Of a DNA stretch of 59,176 bases, positions 1 to 11,706 are shown in pieces; the first letter of the stretch is position 1, and each line of letters begins with the position of its first letter. The notes beneath the pieces were generated by a model. That model made no database searches. It had not been told where the DNA came from and worked only from the letters and a program-made list of their open reading frames with translations. Source of the stretch: an uncultured Eubacteriales bacterium. GTDB taxonomy: Bacteria; Bacillota; Clostridia; Oscillospirales; Acutalibacteraceae. The stretch covers positions 1 through 59,176 of the forward strand of contig CAKUBN010000009.1 of assembly GCA_934643185.1 (NCBI GenBank). The letters are read 5' to 3'. A program made the translations under genes and the position numbers.

Positions 1-39
1 CGCTTTCAGTTTTTTGCCGTCTCTCTCGAGCGCTTGACT

Positions 40-68
40 ATAATACCACGTACAACCCCTTTTGTCAA
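40..68 (-). promoter_or_regulatory. sigma-A promoter firing out of the window
   Basis: On the minus strand a TTGACA (-35, 63-68) and a TATTAT (-10, 40-45) are separated by exactly 17 nt. This is a near-consensus vegetative promoter reading leftward, so the gene beyond the left edge probably starts within or just outside the window. Its product cannot be seen. Confidence 0.6.
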
Positions 69-277
69 CACTTTTTTTCGTTTTTTTTAAGTTTTTTTCG
101 ATTTTCTTTCTCGTGTACATATATTGTGTTTTGCTTGCACAAAATCAACAACATACAGTGTAAACAAAATCGCCGCTTTCGCCTTTTCTTTTGCGTTTTT
201 CGTTTTTTTCTGAAAAAAGTCCGAAAAACTTTTGAAAAAACTTTGAAAAAAATCGCTTCAAACCGCTTTTACTCTCT

Positions 278-305
278 TTTACAGAGGGACAAAGTATGCT
301 ATACT
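278..305 (+). promoter_or_regulatory. probable metA promoter
   Basis: TTTACA (278-283) and TATACT (300-305) are separated by 16 nt and lie about 60 nt before the metA start. The stretch 61-250 upstream is very T/A-rich and holds no gene. I see no S-box or T-box leader between promoter and start codon. Confidence 0.5.
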
Positions 306-365
306 GAAACGTATCGGGCCCCTGTGCCCTATATAATAGTATATATGACGGAGGTAAAAAAAGCA

Positions 366-1286
366 ATGCCTATTCGTATACAGGCGGATTTGCCCGCCAT
401 TGAGGTTTTGGAGTCCGAAAACATCTTTGTGATGACGCACGAGCGTGCCGCTTTGCAGGACATTCGCCCTTTAAAGATTGCGATACTTAATTTGATGCCG
501 ACAAAGATCGAGACCGAGACGCAGCTTTTGCGTTTGCTGGGCAACACGCCGCTGCAGGTGGACGTTGAGTTGCTGCACATGGCATCGCATGTCAGCCGCA
601 ACACGAGCTCTTATCATCTGAATACATTCTATAAGACCTTTAACGACGTGAAGGACCAGCGCTTTGACGGTCTCATCATTACGGGCGCGCCGGTGGAAAA
701 GATGCCGTTTGAGGAAGTGGACTACTGGGATGAGATGTGTGCCATTATGGAATGGAGCAAAACGCATGTGTATTCCGTTCTCTATATCTGCTGGGGCGCG
801 CAGGCCGGTCTTTACTACCATTATGGCATTCAGAAGCATTTGATGAAGGAAAAGCTCTCCGGCATTTACAATCACCATGTCTTGAACCCGTATCACCCCT
901 TGATGCGCGGCTTTGACGATAATTACTTTGCGCCGCACTCGCGCTACACGGAGGTTTACTTTGACGACATCAAAAAGCACGATGAGCTCATTGTACTTTC
1001 GCTCTCCGACCTTGCGGGCGTGCATATCGTCGCCGAAAAGAGCGGGCGCAAGTTCTTTGTGACGGGCCACGCGGAATATGACCGCGACACGCTGGCGAAG
1101 GAATACTTCCGCGACATCAATAAGGGTTTGAACCCCAAAGTGCCGTACAATTATTTCCCGGATGACGACGACCAGAAGACACCCCCGTTTACGTGGCGCA
1201 GCAACGCACATCTGCTTGTTGCAAACTGGCTGAACTACTACGTTTATCAGCAAACGCCGTATGATCTGAACCATTTGGAGGGCTGA
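366..1286 (+). CDS. metA: homoserine O-acetyltransferase (MetA family)
   Basis: A 306-residue cytoplasmic enzyme acylating L-homoserine, the first committed step of methionine synthesis. The ATG at 366 follows GGAGG at about 350 and gives the family's usual length; an upstream in-frame extension is AT-rich and lacks a ribosome site. The catalytic triad falls at its known numbers: Cys142 (YICWGAQ), His235 and Glu237 (VTGHAEYD). Position 111 is Glu (GAPVEKMP). In characterised MetA enzymes Glu111 goes with acetyl-CoA use and Gly111 with succinyl-CoA, so O-acetylhomoserine is the predicted product despite the usual succinyltransferase annotation. It heads a short plus-strand run with the HAD and GNAT genes. 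No sulfhydrylase gene is nearby. Family certain, acyl donor inferred. Confidence 0.93.
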   Translation: MPIRIQADLPAIEVLESENIFVMTHERAALQDIRPLKIAILNLMPTKIETETQLLRLLGNTPLQVDVELLHMASHVSRNTSSYHLNTFYKTFNDVKDQRFDGLIITGAPVEKMPFEEVDYWDEMCAIMEWSKTHVYSVLYICWGAQAGLYYHYGIQKHLMKEKLSGIYNHHVLNPYHPLMRGFDDNYFAPHSRYTEVYFDDIKKHDELIVLSLSDLAGVHIVAEKSGRKFFVTGHAEYDRDTLAKEYFRDINKGLNPKVPYNYFPDDDDQKTPPFTWRSNAHLLVANWLNYYVYQQTPYDLNHLEG

Positions 1287-1332
1287 GCGCCCTCTCCCCT
1301 ATACTATTATATATAAAGGAGAAAGATTTCCG

Positions 1333-1953
1333 ATGAAATACGATGGCATTATTTTTGACCTGGACGGCACCCTGTGGGACGCCGTGGAGGAAGGACATCT
1401 GGTGCTGCTCGAATATTTAAAGACACAGCCGGACGTGACGCACCTGCCCACAAAAGAGGAATACGCAGGCGTGATGGGCCTCGGTATGGACGATCTGGCG
1501 GAGAAGCTGTTCCCGTACCTTTCTTACGAGCGCCGAATGCAGGTCTTTAACGAGGATTTCAAGTTGGAATGTGAATATCTTGCAGAGCACGGCGCAAAGC
1601 TGTACCCGCATATGCACGAGACACTGAAAAAGCTTTCCGAAACGCACACGCTGTGCATTGTGAGCAACTGCGACAACGGGTATATTCAGGCGTTTTTGAA
1701 GGCGCACAACATGGCGCAGTATTTTACGGACTATGAGTGCATGGGCAGCACAGGTAAGCCGAAGGCAGACAACATCGCGCTGGTCGTGGAGCACAATCAC
1801 TTGAAAGCCCCGGTATACGTGGGCGACACGGTGTGGGATTATAACTCCGCGACACAGGCGGGCGTGCCGTTTATTTTCGCCGCTTACGGCTTTGGCAATG
1901 TGGAAAACGTGCCGAAGATTTACGATATTGCGGAGCTGCCGGCGCTGGTTTAA
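1333..1953 (+). CDS. HAD-superfamily hydrolase, phosphoglycolate phosphatase-like
   Basis: A 206-residue soluble HAD subfamily IA phosphatase. Motif I is FDLDGTLWD near residues 8-16 with both catalytic aspartates, motif II is IVSNCD at about 110, a lysine lies in GKPKADN, and motif IV is VYVGDTVWD. A small helical cap follows motif I. The closest familiar annotation is phosphoglycolate phosphatase or generic HAD; the substrate cannot be read from sequence. AAGGAG lies about 10 nt before the ATG, and the gene follows metA by 46 nt, so read-through from metA is likely. No functional link to methionine synthesis is evident. Confidence 0.85.
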   Translation: MKYDGIIFDLDGTLWDAVEEGHLVLLEYLKTQPDVTHLPTKEEYAGVMGLGMDDLAEKLFPYLSYERRMQVFNEDFKLECEYLAEHGAKLYPHMHETLKKLSETHTLCIVSNCDNGYIQAFLKAHNMAQYFTDYECMGSTGKPKADNIALVVEHNHLKAPVYVGDTVWDYNSATQAGVPFIFAAYGFGNVENVPKIYDIAELPALV

Positions 1954-1999
1954 GACGCCGCTTCCGCTTACGATATTATGAGGGATGGGAGAAACCGAA

Positions 2000-2641
2000 A
2001 TGAGAACCGAATTGCTTTTTGAGAGCTGCCCGTTTCTCACCAGTGCAAACGTGACGCTGAGCCGCCTTGGCTTTGCGGACGGCGACGCGCTGTGGGAGAT
2101 TATGCAGGACGAAGAACTGTACCGCTACGAATATGAAGCGCCCGCCAAGGAGCGCGTGCAGGCGGAATATAAAATTCAGGATGCAAACGCGCAGTTTGCC
2201 GCAAAGCGCACCGTAACGCTCGGCGTATATGCAAACACCGACCTCGCGCACCTCATCGGGTGGATCGAGATCGGCGGTGCGGACAAGGGCATGAACATGG
2301 TGCAGCTGCGCTTTTTGTTCGGCCGCCGCTGTGTGGGCACGGAATATCCGGCAGAAGCCATGGGCGCGCTGTGCCGCTACCTGTTTGAGATGGCACGCGT
2401 GAACCGCGTGCAGTCCGTTTGCTTAGATGCGGACATTGACAAGCAGCGCATTTTGGAGAAATCCGGCTTTCAGCGCGAGGGCGTTCTGCGCGAATGCCAC
2501 CGTTGGGAGCGCCAGGGCGTTGTGAATTTGGCGTATTACGCTATGCTGCTGAGCGACTACAACTTCTTAAAGAACACGCGCACCGTTTTGGCGGGCGCGG
2601 AAACAACCTCACAACAGCAGACCACGCAGACGGAGGAGTAA
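2000..2641 (+). CDS. GNAT-family N-acetyltransferase (RimJ/RimL-like)
   Basis: About 213 residues with the pattern of RimL-type acetyltransferases: SRLGFADGDALWEIM near the N-terminus, a central strand-rich region, then LDADIDKQRILEKSGFQREG-like acetyl-CoA-binding and terminal segments ending LAYYAMLLSDY. The substrate is unknown (protein N-terminus, amino sugar or small molecule). An ATG at 1985 is also in frame, but its purine box abuts it; the ATG at 2000 has GGGAG at a normal distance and is preferred. The last 33 bp overlap the 3' end of the convergent sigF gene. Confidence 0.75.
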   Translation: MRTELLFESCPFLTSANVTLSRLGFADGDALWEIMQDEELYRYEYEAPAKERVQAEYKIQDANAQFAAKRTVTLGVYANTDLAHLIGWIEIGGADKGMNMVQLRFLFGRRCVGTEYPAEAMGALCRYLFEMARVNRVQSVCLDADIDKQRILEKSGFQREGVLRECHRWERQGVVNLAYYAMLLSDYNFLKNTRTVLAGAETTSQQQTTQTEE

Positions 2642-3253
2642 TTTTTTCTCTCGACGGCTGATTTGCACCTGTGTGGTGCCGAGCCTTTTGGCCGTTTCCG
2701 TTTGGGTCTGATTTTTAAAATAGCGATAGTAGATAAGGCGCTGGTCCTCCTCGGGCAGCGCCTTTAGTATTTGCTGCAAGGCGAGGTGATCGGTGATTTT
2801 TTCTTCCGGTGCATCGACGGGAATGTCCGTCTCGTTGTTTTCGTCGTCGCCGGTGAGGGAAACGGGCTGTGCGGCGGCGTTTAAGGCTTCCGCGCACTTT
2901 TCTTCGGGAACACCGAGCTTTTCCGCAAGAACGGACACACTCGGCGCTTTGCCGGTCTCCGTTTCGATCTGTTCGGATAGGTGTACCGCTTTCATGGAAA
3001 GCTCTTTCAGCCCGCGCGAGACCTTTACCGTGCCGCCCTCGCGGAACAGGCGGCGCATTTCGCCTAAAATGACAGGCACGGCGTATGTGGAAAACTTATA
3101 GCCGCGGTCGGGGTCAAAGTGTGCGGCGGCTTTGATGAGTCCCTCGCAGCCCGCCTGAAAGAGGTCGTCGTATTCGATGCCGCGCCCGAGAAAACGCGGC
3201 ACAAGCGCGCGCACAAGCCCCACGTTGCGCTCGGCAAAGTCTTTATTCTCCAT
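2609..3253 (-). CDS. sigF: RNA polymerase sporulation sigma factor SigF
   Basis: About 214 residues. It is the first forespore-specific sigma factor, held by the anti-sigma SpoIIAB until SpoIIAA releases it. Region 2 has the SigF/SigG/SigB-type core (YDDLFQAGCEGLIKAA, then FSTYAVPVILGEMRR), region 3 spans about 90-135, and region 4.2 is a helix-turn-helix ending TETAKRLGTTQVQISRREKK. The ATG at 3253 overlaps the end of spoIIAB by 11 bp; a TTG five codons upstream is the alternative start. Gene order spoIIAA-spoIIAB-sigF is the classical spoIIA operon and is strong evidence of an endospore former. Confidence 0.95.
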   Translation of the reverse strand: MENKDFAERNVGLVRALVPRFLGRGIEYDDLFQAGCEGLIKAAAHFDPDRGYKFSTYAVPVILGEMRRLFREGGTVKVSRGLKELSMKAVHLSEQIETETGKAPSVSVLAEKLGVPEEKCAEALNAAAQPVSLTGDDENNETDIPVDAPEEKITDHLALQQILKALPEEDQRLIYYRYFKNQTQTETAKRLGTTQVQISRREKKLLLRLRGLLL

Positions 3254-3686
3254 TCGGCTTGCGCTCAAACCGTTTTGTGAGCGTCACGGTGGTGCCTTTT
3301 TGAGGCTTTGAAATGACACGCACGCTGTCGCAGAAGCTTTGCATCACGGCAAAGCCAAGCCCCGCACGCTCCTCTCCCCCGGTGGTAAACAACGGCTCCA
3401 TGGCTTTTTCGATATTCGGGATGCCGCAGCCGCGGTCGCGCACCTTGACCTGCACGGTGCCGTCCGCGTAGATTACAGCCGTTATGTACACGGTGCCGAT
3501 GGTATCGCGGTAGCCGTGGACGATGGCGTTCGTCACGGCTTCGCTGACGGCGGTCTTTAAATCGTTTAAGTCTGTGACGAGGGGGTCAAGGCACAGGACG
3601 AACGCGGAGACCGCGCCGCGCGCAAAGCTTTCGTTGACGGAGCCGGACGGGAAGCGCAGCTCCATGCGGTTGATGATCTGTTTCAT
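3243..3686 (-). CDS. spoIIAB: anti-sigma F factor / serine kinase SpoIIAB
   Basis: A 147-residue GHKL-fold protein that binds SigF and phosphorylates SpoIIAA. The N box shows ETAVSEAVTNAIVHGY-type residues (SEAVTNAIVHGY), followed by VRDRGCGIPNIEKA (G1 box) and ERAGLGFAVMQSF (G2 box), as in the SpoIIAB/RsbW family. The ATG at 3686 is preceded by AAAGGAG and overlaps the spoIIAA stop codon (ATGA), indicating translational coupling. The longer upstream reading frame is an Arg-rich shadow inside spoIIAA. Confidence 0.95.
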   Translation of the reverse strand: MKQIINRMELRFPSGSVNESFARGAVSAFVLCLDPLVTDLNDLKTAVSEAVTNAIVHGYRDTIGTVYITAVIYADGTVQVKVRDRGCGIPNIEKAMEPLFTTGGEERAGLGFAVMQSFCDSVRVISKPQKGTTVTLTKRFERKPNGE

Positions 3687-4012
3687 GTTTTCGCTCCTTT
3701 CCCGGCGTCTTCCAGCACCGCGAGCGCGGAGACGCCGGAAAGCTCCGCCATTTTCTTTAACTGCGGTGACAATCCGCGTACGGTGACGTGCCCGCCCCAC
3801 AGTGCCGCCGTGCGGACACGGCCGAGAATCAGCCCGATGCCGGAGGAATCCATAAACGGTACCTCTTTAAAATCTAAAATCAGCTTTTGCGGGCGCACTT
3901 TTTTCGCCGTGCTGTCGATCTGCTCCCGCATTTCACCGGCAGTGTGGTGGTCAAGCTCGCCGCGCATGGAGGCCGTCATCGCACCGCCTTTTAATTCAAT
4001 TCGCAAATTCAT
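3683..4012 (-). CDS. spoIIAA: anti-anti-sigma factor SpoIIAA (STAS domain)
   Basis: A 109-residue STAS-domain protein. The conserved phosphorylation serine is in PFMDSSGIGLILGR around residue 58; when dephosphorylated by SpoIIE it binds SpoIIAB and frees SigF. Start chosen at ATG 4012 behind AAAGGAG. It is first in the spoIIA operon. In Bacillus this operon is transcribed by SigH, but I could not identify a convincing SigH promoter in the about 60 nt between the folC terminator and this gene. Confidence 0.94.
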   Translation of the reverse strand: MNLRIELKGGAMTASMRGELDHHTAGEMREQIDSTAKKVRPQKLILDFKEVPFMDSSGIGLILGRVRTAALWGGHVTVRGLSPQLKKMAELSGVSALAVLEDAGKGAKT

Positions 4013-4069
4013 CGTGTTCGCTCCTTTAAGGCCCGAAATGTCCGTTTGAAATTTAAATAATAACAAAAA

Positions 4070-4106
4070 GGACAGGCTCCTTAGAAAATTCTAAAGGAAC
4101 CTGTCC
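4070..4106. terminator. intrinsic terminator between folC and the spoIIA operon
   Basis: A 15-17 bp stem (GGACAGG...CCTGTCC arms with a small AAAATT loop) is flanked by a T-run on each strand. On the minus strand it ends folC transcription just before spoIIAA begins, insulating the sporulation operon. Confidence 0.7.
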
Positions 4107-4145
4107 GTATTTTTTGCCGCAGTGTGTCGGCAGATTAAATTTGTG

Positions 4146-5425
4146 TTACGCCTTGTATTTTTCGATGGCGAGGTCGCGAATTTCAGATGCTAAGAAGAAT
4201 GAACCACAGATGACGAGCACTTCGTCGCCTGAAACGGTCGCTTTTTCTATCGCGTCTTTCATGCTCTGCGCAGGCTGCACGTCTTTGCAGAAGTACTTTG
4301 CCTCGTCCGCGAGAGCTTCCGCCGATAAAGAGCGCGGGTTTTGCGGCTGCACCGTGATAATTCTCTCAAAGTGCGGCGCGGTCAGCTCCAGATAGCGCAT
4401 GCTGTCCTTATCCGCCATCATGCCCATAATGGCTGTGATATGACGGCCGGAAAGATGTGTTTTGAGCACTTCATGCAACGCAGAGGCACAGCCGGGGTTG
4501 TGGCCGCCATCTAAAAGCACGAGCGGCTTTTGGGATAAAATCTCCATACGCGCCGGGATATACGCCGAGGCAAACCCCTTTTGCAGCGCTGCATCGGTGA
4601 TATTCACGTGCTTTTCGCGCAGGACGTCGAGCACGGTGAGCGCCGTGGCGGCGTTGTGCACCTGATGCGCGCCCGTAAACGGCAGCGTGAGCGACAGGCC
4701 GTGCCATGTGAGCTCGGTACCCGCAAGCGAAGTGCCGTTTACCTGCATGTTCTTTTCATCCGGGATATGCAGATGTGCGTTTCGCTCTCTGCACGCGGTC
4801 TCGATTGTCTCGAAAACAGACGGATCCTGCACGGGGTACAGCACGACGTCGCCGCCGTTTTTGATGATGCCCGCTTTCTCGAACGCGATCTTCGCATAGG
4901 TGTCGCCTAAAATGGCGGTGTGGTCCAGCGAGATGGAGGCAATGGCCGCAGCTTCCGGCGTATCGATGACATTCGTCGCGTCAAATCGGCCGCCAAGACC
5001 GACCTCGAGCACGACAAAATCGCAGTCTCGCTGCGCGAACCAATCGAACGCGAGCGCGGTGATGAACTCGAACTCCGTGACGGTATCGCCTGCGGCTTCA
5101 AGCTCGTCCGCAACGGGCGACACGCGCTTTACTTCTTCGATGAGCTCCGCCTCGGGGATCATTTCGCCGTCGATGCGAAAGCGCTCGCGGAAATCGAGCA
5201 CATACGGGGACGTGTAGAGGCCCGTGCGGTAGCCTGCCGCCGTAAGCACGCTCGCGATGAGCGTGCAGGTGGTGCCCTTGCCATTCGTGCCGGCTACGTG
5301 GACAAAACGCGGCTTCTTCTGCGGATCGCCGAGCTTTTTGCAAAGCGCTTCAATGCGCTCCAGCCCCGGCTTGATGCCGAAGCGCAGCCGGGAATTGATC
5401 TTTTGCAGTGCTTCTTCGTAGGTCA

Positions 5426-5426
<1 letters not shown>
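4146..5426 (-). CDS. folC: folylpolyglutamate synthase / dihydrofolate synthase
   Basis: A 426-residue Mur-ligase-family enzyme adding glutamate to (dihydro)folate. Visible features are the P-loop HVAGTNGKGTTCTLI near residues 43-57, the omega-loop SPYVLDFRERFRIDGEMI, the EVGLGGRFDATN metal/ATP region, SLDHTAILGDT with the carbamylated-lysine region FEKAGIIK, and the C-terminal LDGGHNP segment. Length is typical. Its ATG overlaps the valS stop by one base (TAATG), so valS-folC is one transcription unit, a common arrangement in Firmicutes. Whether it is bifunctional as FolC/DHFS cannot be read directly. Confidence 0.94.
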
Positions 5427-8047
<2,621 letters not shown>

Positions 8048-8122
8048 GTTTTCTCCCTCCAGTTTATCAAAACACAAGTGTGTTTATAAATAGTGTATTT
8101 GATGACATTCTATTGACTTAAT

Positions 8123-8151
8123 ATTATTGCATTTTCACGGGATTTTGTCAA
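8123..8151 (-). promoter_or_regulatory. valS-folC promoter
   Basis: TTGACA (8146-8151) and AATAAT (8123-8128) are separated by 17 nt on the minus strand, about 75 nt before the valS GTG. The rest of the 8152-8335 gap shows no gene. Confidence 0.65.
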
Positions 8152-8335
8152 GGTTTCCGGGCGTTTCGGCGGCGGATTCCGCGGTTTTTGCGGATACACT
8201 CAACTTTCCCCCACAGGGTGAGTGATTTGTGGAAAACCCGGCGGTCTTATAACATTTCACAGCGTGAAACATACTGCGTTTTCGATGTTGTATACAGATA
8301 GTATAAGTTCCTTTGCACGTGAAAACGAATAGGGG

Positions 8336-8364
8336 TTGCATTTTTGTAATCTTTGTGATACAAT
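8336..8364 (+). promoter_or_regulatory. promoter of the NlpC/P60-SH3 gene
   Basis: TTGCAT (8336-8341), 17 nt, TACAAT (8359-8364). The resulting leader of about 100 nt includes a small GGCGGAC/GTCCGCC hairpin at 8402-8417 of unknown meaning. Confidence 0.6.
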
Positions 8365-8471
8365 GTTACCGATTTGTAATAACTATTGCCCACATCTTTG
8401 CGGCGGACCGTCCGCCGTGAACACACGCTTATACGTTTATATAATGTAATGACGAACGGAGGAACACAACA

Positions 8472-10064
8472 ATGCAGAACGTGAAAAAGCTTTCCCGAAC
8501 GGCTGCGGTCTTTTTGCTTGCCGCGCTTATTTTGATATGCAGCACTGTACTGCCGAACACCGGCACGACCGTCAGCGCGGCTTCCGCGGAGCTGACGTCC
8601 ATCGGCCTTGCGGAGCACGCTTTAAAAGCCTATCGCGACGGTTGGCAGTATTCTTACGGCGCTTACGGCAACTTCAACTCGAACGGTGTGCGTGCCTCGG
8701 ATTGCAGCGGTCTTATTTATTCTTACTTCTGCTGGGTAGATGATAACAGCAACATTCAGCCGAACTGGAACTATCCCCGCACCGTTACAGCGCAGGCAAA
8801 CGACGCGGTGGAATCCGGCCCTATCGATACGATCCCGCGCACGCACGGCCTGATTGTGACCATTGCGAACTATGACCACGTGGGCGTGTACGTCGGCAAC
8901 GGCATGGTGGTGGACAACAGCACATGGGGCGTTAATATGCGCTACGAATCCATTCCGGGCCATGGTTGGCTGCAATGGCACAAGCTTGGCAGCATTACAT
9001 ACCCCACGACAGGCTGGTATAAGTTTGACGGCGACTATTTCTATTATGAAAACGGCGAATATGTCATCAACACCACCCGCACCATCAACGGTGTGACGTA
9101 TACCTTCGGCAGCGACGGTGTTTCCGACAAAACGCCGTCTTCCGCAAACGGCAGCTTCTCCGAAGCAGACTCCGCATTCAACGCGAAGACGACTGCCGGT
9201 GTGCGCCTGCGCAAGGGCCCGGGCCTTAGCTATGACACCATTACGGTGCTGGCAGAGGGTACAAAAGTGAACGTGACAAGCACGAAGAACAGCGAATGGT
9301 ATGCCGTGACAACTGCTTCCGGTCAGAAGGGCTACGTTTTCTCCGAATATCTAAACGTGACCGGCACGGTGAACGAGGATGATTCTTCCGACTCCGGCAG
9401 CTCCGATAATTCCAACACGGGCACGAACGGCGAGGCCGCAAAGACGACCACCGGCGTGCACCTGCGCAGCGGCAAGGGCACGAATTACAGTTCACTCGGC
9501 GTGATTCCGGGCGGCACGGCCATTACCGTAACGGATAAAAGCGACGTGTGGTATGCCGTGACCGTAAACGGCAAAAGCGGCTACATGTACAGCGAATACA
9601 TCAAGCTGACCGGCACGGGTAGCTCCGATAACAACACGTCTTCCGGCAGCACAGACGGCTCCGCTTCCGCACAGACGAACGAAGACGTACACCTGCGCGA
9701 AGGCCGCGGCACAAACTACCGCTCCCTCGGCGTTATCGCAAACGGTACGGCCATCACCGTGACGGACACAAGCGTGAGCGACTGGTACGGCGTGACCGTG
9801 AACGGCAAGAGCGGCTATATGTTCAGCGAATATATCACAATGAACGGTAGCAATTCCGGCAGCACGGACAGCTCCGCTTCTTCCGATACGATGCGCACCA
9901 CGGCGTATCTTAATTTGCGTTCCGGCACCGGCACGGACACAAATGTGCTGACGGTCATCCCGGAGGGCGCAAGCGTGACGGTTTTGGAAAAGACCACAAG
10001 CGAGTGGTACAAGGTGAGCTACGGCAGCCGCACAGGCTATGTTTTCACCGAATACTTAAAGTAA
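8472..10064 (+). CDS. secreted NlpC/P60-type endopeptidase with four SH3b domains
   Basis: 530 residues. An N-terminal signal peptide (Lys-Lys, then a hydrophobic run, cleavage near SAASA at about 38) is followed by an NlpC/P60-like domain with the catalytic Cys in ASDCSGLIYSY and the His in YDHVGVYVGNG, then about 50 residues of spacer. Four bacterial SH3 domains follow, each opening with an R/HLR or LNLR strand and ending GY(V/M)(F/Y)(S/T)EY, joined by Ser/Gly/Asn-rich linkers. The family cleaves peptide cross-bridges of peptidoglycan, with SH3b domains giving wall binding. The catalytic domain is more divergent than usual, so activity is probable rather than certain. GGAGG precedes the ATG. 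Confidence 0.82.
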   Translation: MQNVKKLSRTAAVFLLAALILICSTVLPNTGTTVSAASAELTSIGLAEHALKAYRDGWQYSYGAYGNFNSNGVRASDCSGLIYSYFCWVDDNSNIQPNWNYPRTVTAQANDAVESGPIDTIPRTHGLIVTIANYDHVGVYVGNGMVVDNSTWGVNMRYESIPGHGWLQWHKLGSITYPTTGWYKFDGDYFYYENGEYVINTTRTINGVTYTFGSDGVSDKTPSSANGSFSEADSAFNAKTTAGVRLRKGPGLSYDTITVLAEGTKVNVTSTKNSEWYAVTTASGQKGYVFSEYLNVTGTVNEDDSSDSGSSDNSNTGTNGEAAKTTTGVHLRSGKGTNYSSLGVIPGGTAITVTDKSDVWYAVTVNGKSGYMYSEYIKLTGTGSSDNNTSSGSTDGSASAQTNEDVHLREGRGTNYRSLGVIANGTAITVTDTSVSDWYGVTVNGKSGYMFSEYITMNGSNSGSTDSSASSDTMRTTAYLNLRSGTGTDTNVLTVIPEGASVTVLEKTTSEWYKVSYGSRTGYVFTEYLK

Positions 10065-10081
10065 AGAGCATCGCAATTTCG

Positions 10082-10119
10082 GGCGGCACGGGCGTTTTTC
10101 CTGTGCCGCTCCTGTTTTT
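10082..10119 (+). terminator. intrinsic terminator
   Basis: GGCGGCACGGG pairs with CCTGTGCCGCTCC across a TTTTT-containing loop and is followed by GTTTTTA. It ends the NlpC/P60 transcript. Confidence 0.75.
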
Positions 10120-10214
10120 AGTCGCTATATGGGGTCTAAATTGCTTACAGAGCAAAAAAGAGTTTTTCGGTTTGTGCAGATTTACGAACTCTCAAAAAAA
10201 ATACTCAAAAAGAC

Positions 10215-10243
10215 TTGAAAAATCGGTTTTAATTCTGTAATAT
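10215..10243 (+). promoter_or_regulatory. promoter of the CdaR/PucR-type regulator
   Basis: TTGAAA (10215-10220), 17 nt, TAATAT (10238-10243), about 85 nt before the gene. Confidence 0.6.
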
Positions 10244-10329
10244 AGATAACATAGAGAATGGATAACTGTGCGGGAGCCGTCGAAAACCGCGCAGGGCTGA
10301 ATTTGAAACGACGGAGAAAAGAGGAAATC

Positions 10330-11415
10330 ATGTCCAATAGACTGTTTCAGGGCGTCATTCATCAGATGCGTGATTCCATTGACCGCACGATCGGCGTCAT
10401 CGACGAGTCCTCCGTGATTATCGCGTGCAGCGAGCTCGGCAAGATTGGCGAAGTAACGGAATCCGTAACGGCGGAAGACATTGCATCTCAGGCTGCATTT
10501 GTTTCCGGAAACTACACATATAAATCCTTCGGCAGCCGCCCGCGCCCGGAATACGCAGTGTTCGTCTCCGGCAACGACCCGGAAGCTGCAAAATATGTCG
10601 GCCTGCTGGCTGTTTCTCTGAACAGCATCAAGCAGTATTACGATGAAAAGTATGACCGCAGCAACTTCATCAAGAACGTTATCCTCGATAACATCCTGCC
10701 CGGCGACATTTATCTGAAGAGCCGCGAGCTGCGCTTCAACTCTGATGTCAGCCGCGTCTGCATGCTCATCAAAGTGACGAACCAAACCGATGTTTCCGCG
10801 TACGACGTGGTGCAGAATCTGTTCCCGGACAAGAATAAGGACTTCGTCATCAACATCAATGAGACGGACATTGCGCTTGTAAAGGAGATCCGCTCCAACA
10901 TCGACCCGCGCGACATCGATAAGCTTGCCGGTTCCATTGTGGATACGCTTTCGAGCGAGTTTTACACCCACTGTGTTGTGGGCATCGGCACCGTTGTGGA
11001 CAGCATCAAAGATCTTGCGCGCTCCTTTAAGGAAGCCCAGATCGCACTTGAGGTCGGCAAGGTGTTCGACACCGAAAAGACCATTGTCAGCTACAACAAC
11101 CTCGGCATTGCGCGCCTGATTTATCAGCTGCCCACCACGCTCTGCGAAATGTTCCTGAAGGAAGTTTTCAAGCGCGGCTCCATTGAGTCCCTTGACCACG
11201 AGACGCTGTTCACCATTCAGCGCTTCTTTGAGAACAACCTGAACGTTTCCGAGACCTCCAGAAAGCTGTTCGTCCACAGAAATACGCTTGTTTACCGCCT
11301 GGAGAAGATCAAGAAGATCACCGGCCTTGACCTGCGTGAGTTTGAGGACGCCATCGTCTTTAAGGTGGCGCTGATGGTCAAGAAGTACCTTTCCAGCAGC
11401 CCGTCTAAGTTCTAA
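10330..11415 (+). CDS. PucR/CdaR-family transcriptional regulator
   Basis: 361 residues. The C-terminus carries the PucR-type helix-turn-helix: FFENNLNVSETSRKLFVHRN followed by TLVYRLEKIKKITGLDLR, diagnostic of CdaR/PucR regulators. The middle resembles the GGDEF-like domain of CdaR, and the N-terminal about 130 residues resemble a sugar-diacid-type sensor region. Characterised relatives control purine catabolism, glycerate or sugar-diacid genes; the inducer here is unknown and no obvious target lies beside it. The ATG at 10330 has GAGG upstream; 24 upstream in-frame residues are rejected because they begin at the transcription start. It is monocistronic between promoter and hairpin terminator. 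Confidence 0.85.
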   Translation: MSNRLFQGVIHQMRDSIDRTIGVIDESSVIIACSELGKIGEVTESVTAEDIASQAAFVSGNYTYKSFGSRPRPEYAVFVSGNDPEAAKYVGLLAVSLNSIKQYYDEKYDRSNFIKNVILDNILPGDIYLKSRELRFNSDVSRVCMLIKVTNQTDVSAYDVVQNLFPDKNKDFVININETDIALVKEIRSNIDPRDIDKLAGSIVDTLSSEFYTHCVVGIGTVVDSIKDLARSFKEAQIALEVGKVFDTEKTIVSYNNLGIARLIYQLPTTLCEMFLKEVFKRGSIESLDHETLFTIQRFFENNLNVSETSRKLFVHRNTLVYRLEKIKKITGLDLREFEDAIVFKVALMVKKYLSSSPSKF

Positions 11416-11445
11416 TTTGATTTCTCGTTTTATTTACTCCTAAAT

Positions 11446-11488
11446 GCAGCGCCGCACAGAGCCTTTACCCGGTTTTGTGCGGCGCTGC
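11446..11488 (+). terminator. terminator-like hairpin after the CdaR/PucR regulator
   Basis: A perfect 13-bp stem GCAGCGCCGCACA/TGTGCGGCGCTGC with a 17-nt loop lies 30 nt after the stop. The following sequence is only weakly T-rich. Confidence 0.6.
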
Positions 11489-11563
11489 CACTTTCTGCGC
11501 AAATTTTTCATTACAAGAAGTTACAAAAGTTACAAAAGTATAACGAATAATTCTTTTTTAGAA

Positions 11564-11591
11564 TTAAAAAGAAAAGCCTTATTGGTATAAT
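11564..11591 (+). promoter_or_regulatory. probable ftsEX promoter
   Basis: A perfect TATAAT at 11586-11591, with only a weak TTAAAA at 11564-11569 (16-nt spacing). It lies about 115 nt before ftsE. Confidence 0.4.
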
Positions 11592-11706
11592 AGCAAGGTG
11601 GTATAAAGTGCTTATATCGGCGCTGCGGCCACGGTTTAAATCTGCAAATGACCGCGCAGAGCGTTCTGCGCCGAGTTTATTCATATCTCCAAAGGAGGAG
11701 TACACT

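Noticed and set aside
8048..8122. T-box leader for valS
   Set aside because: The leader is only about 70 nt and lacks the T-box sequence and specifier stem.
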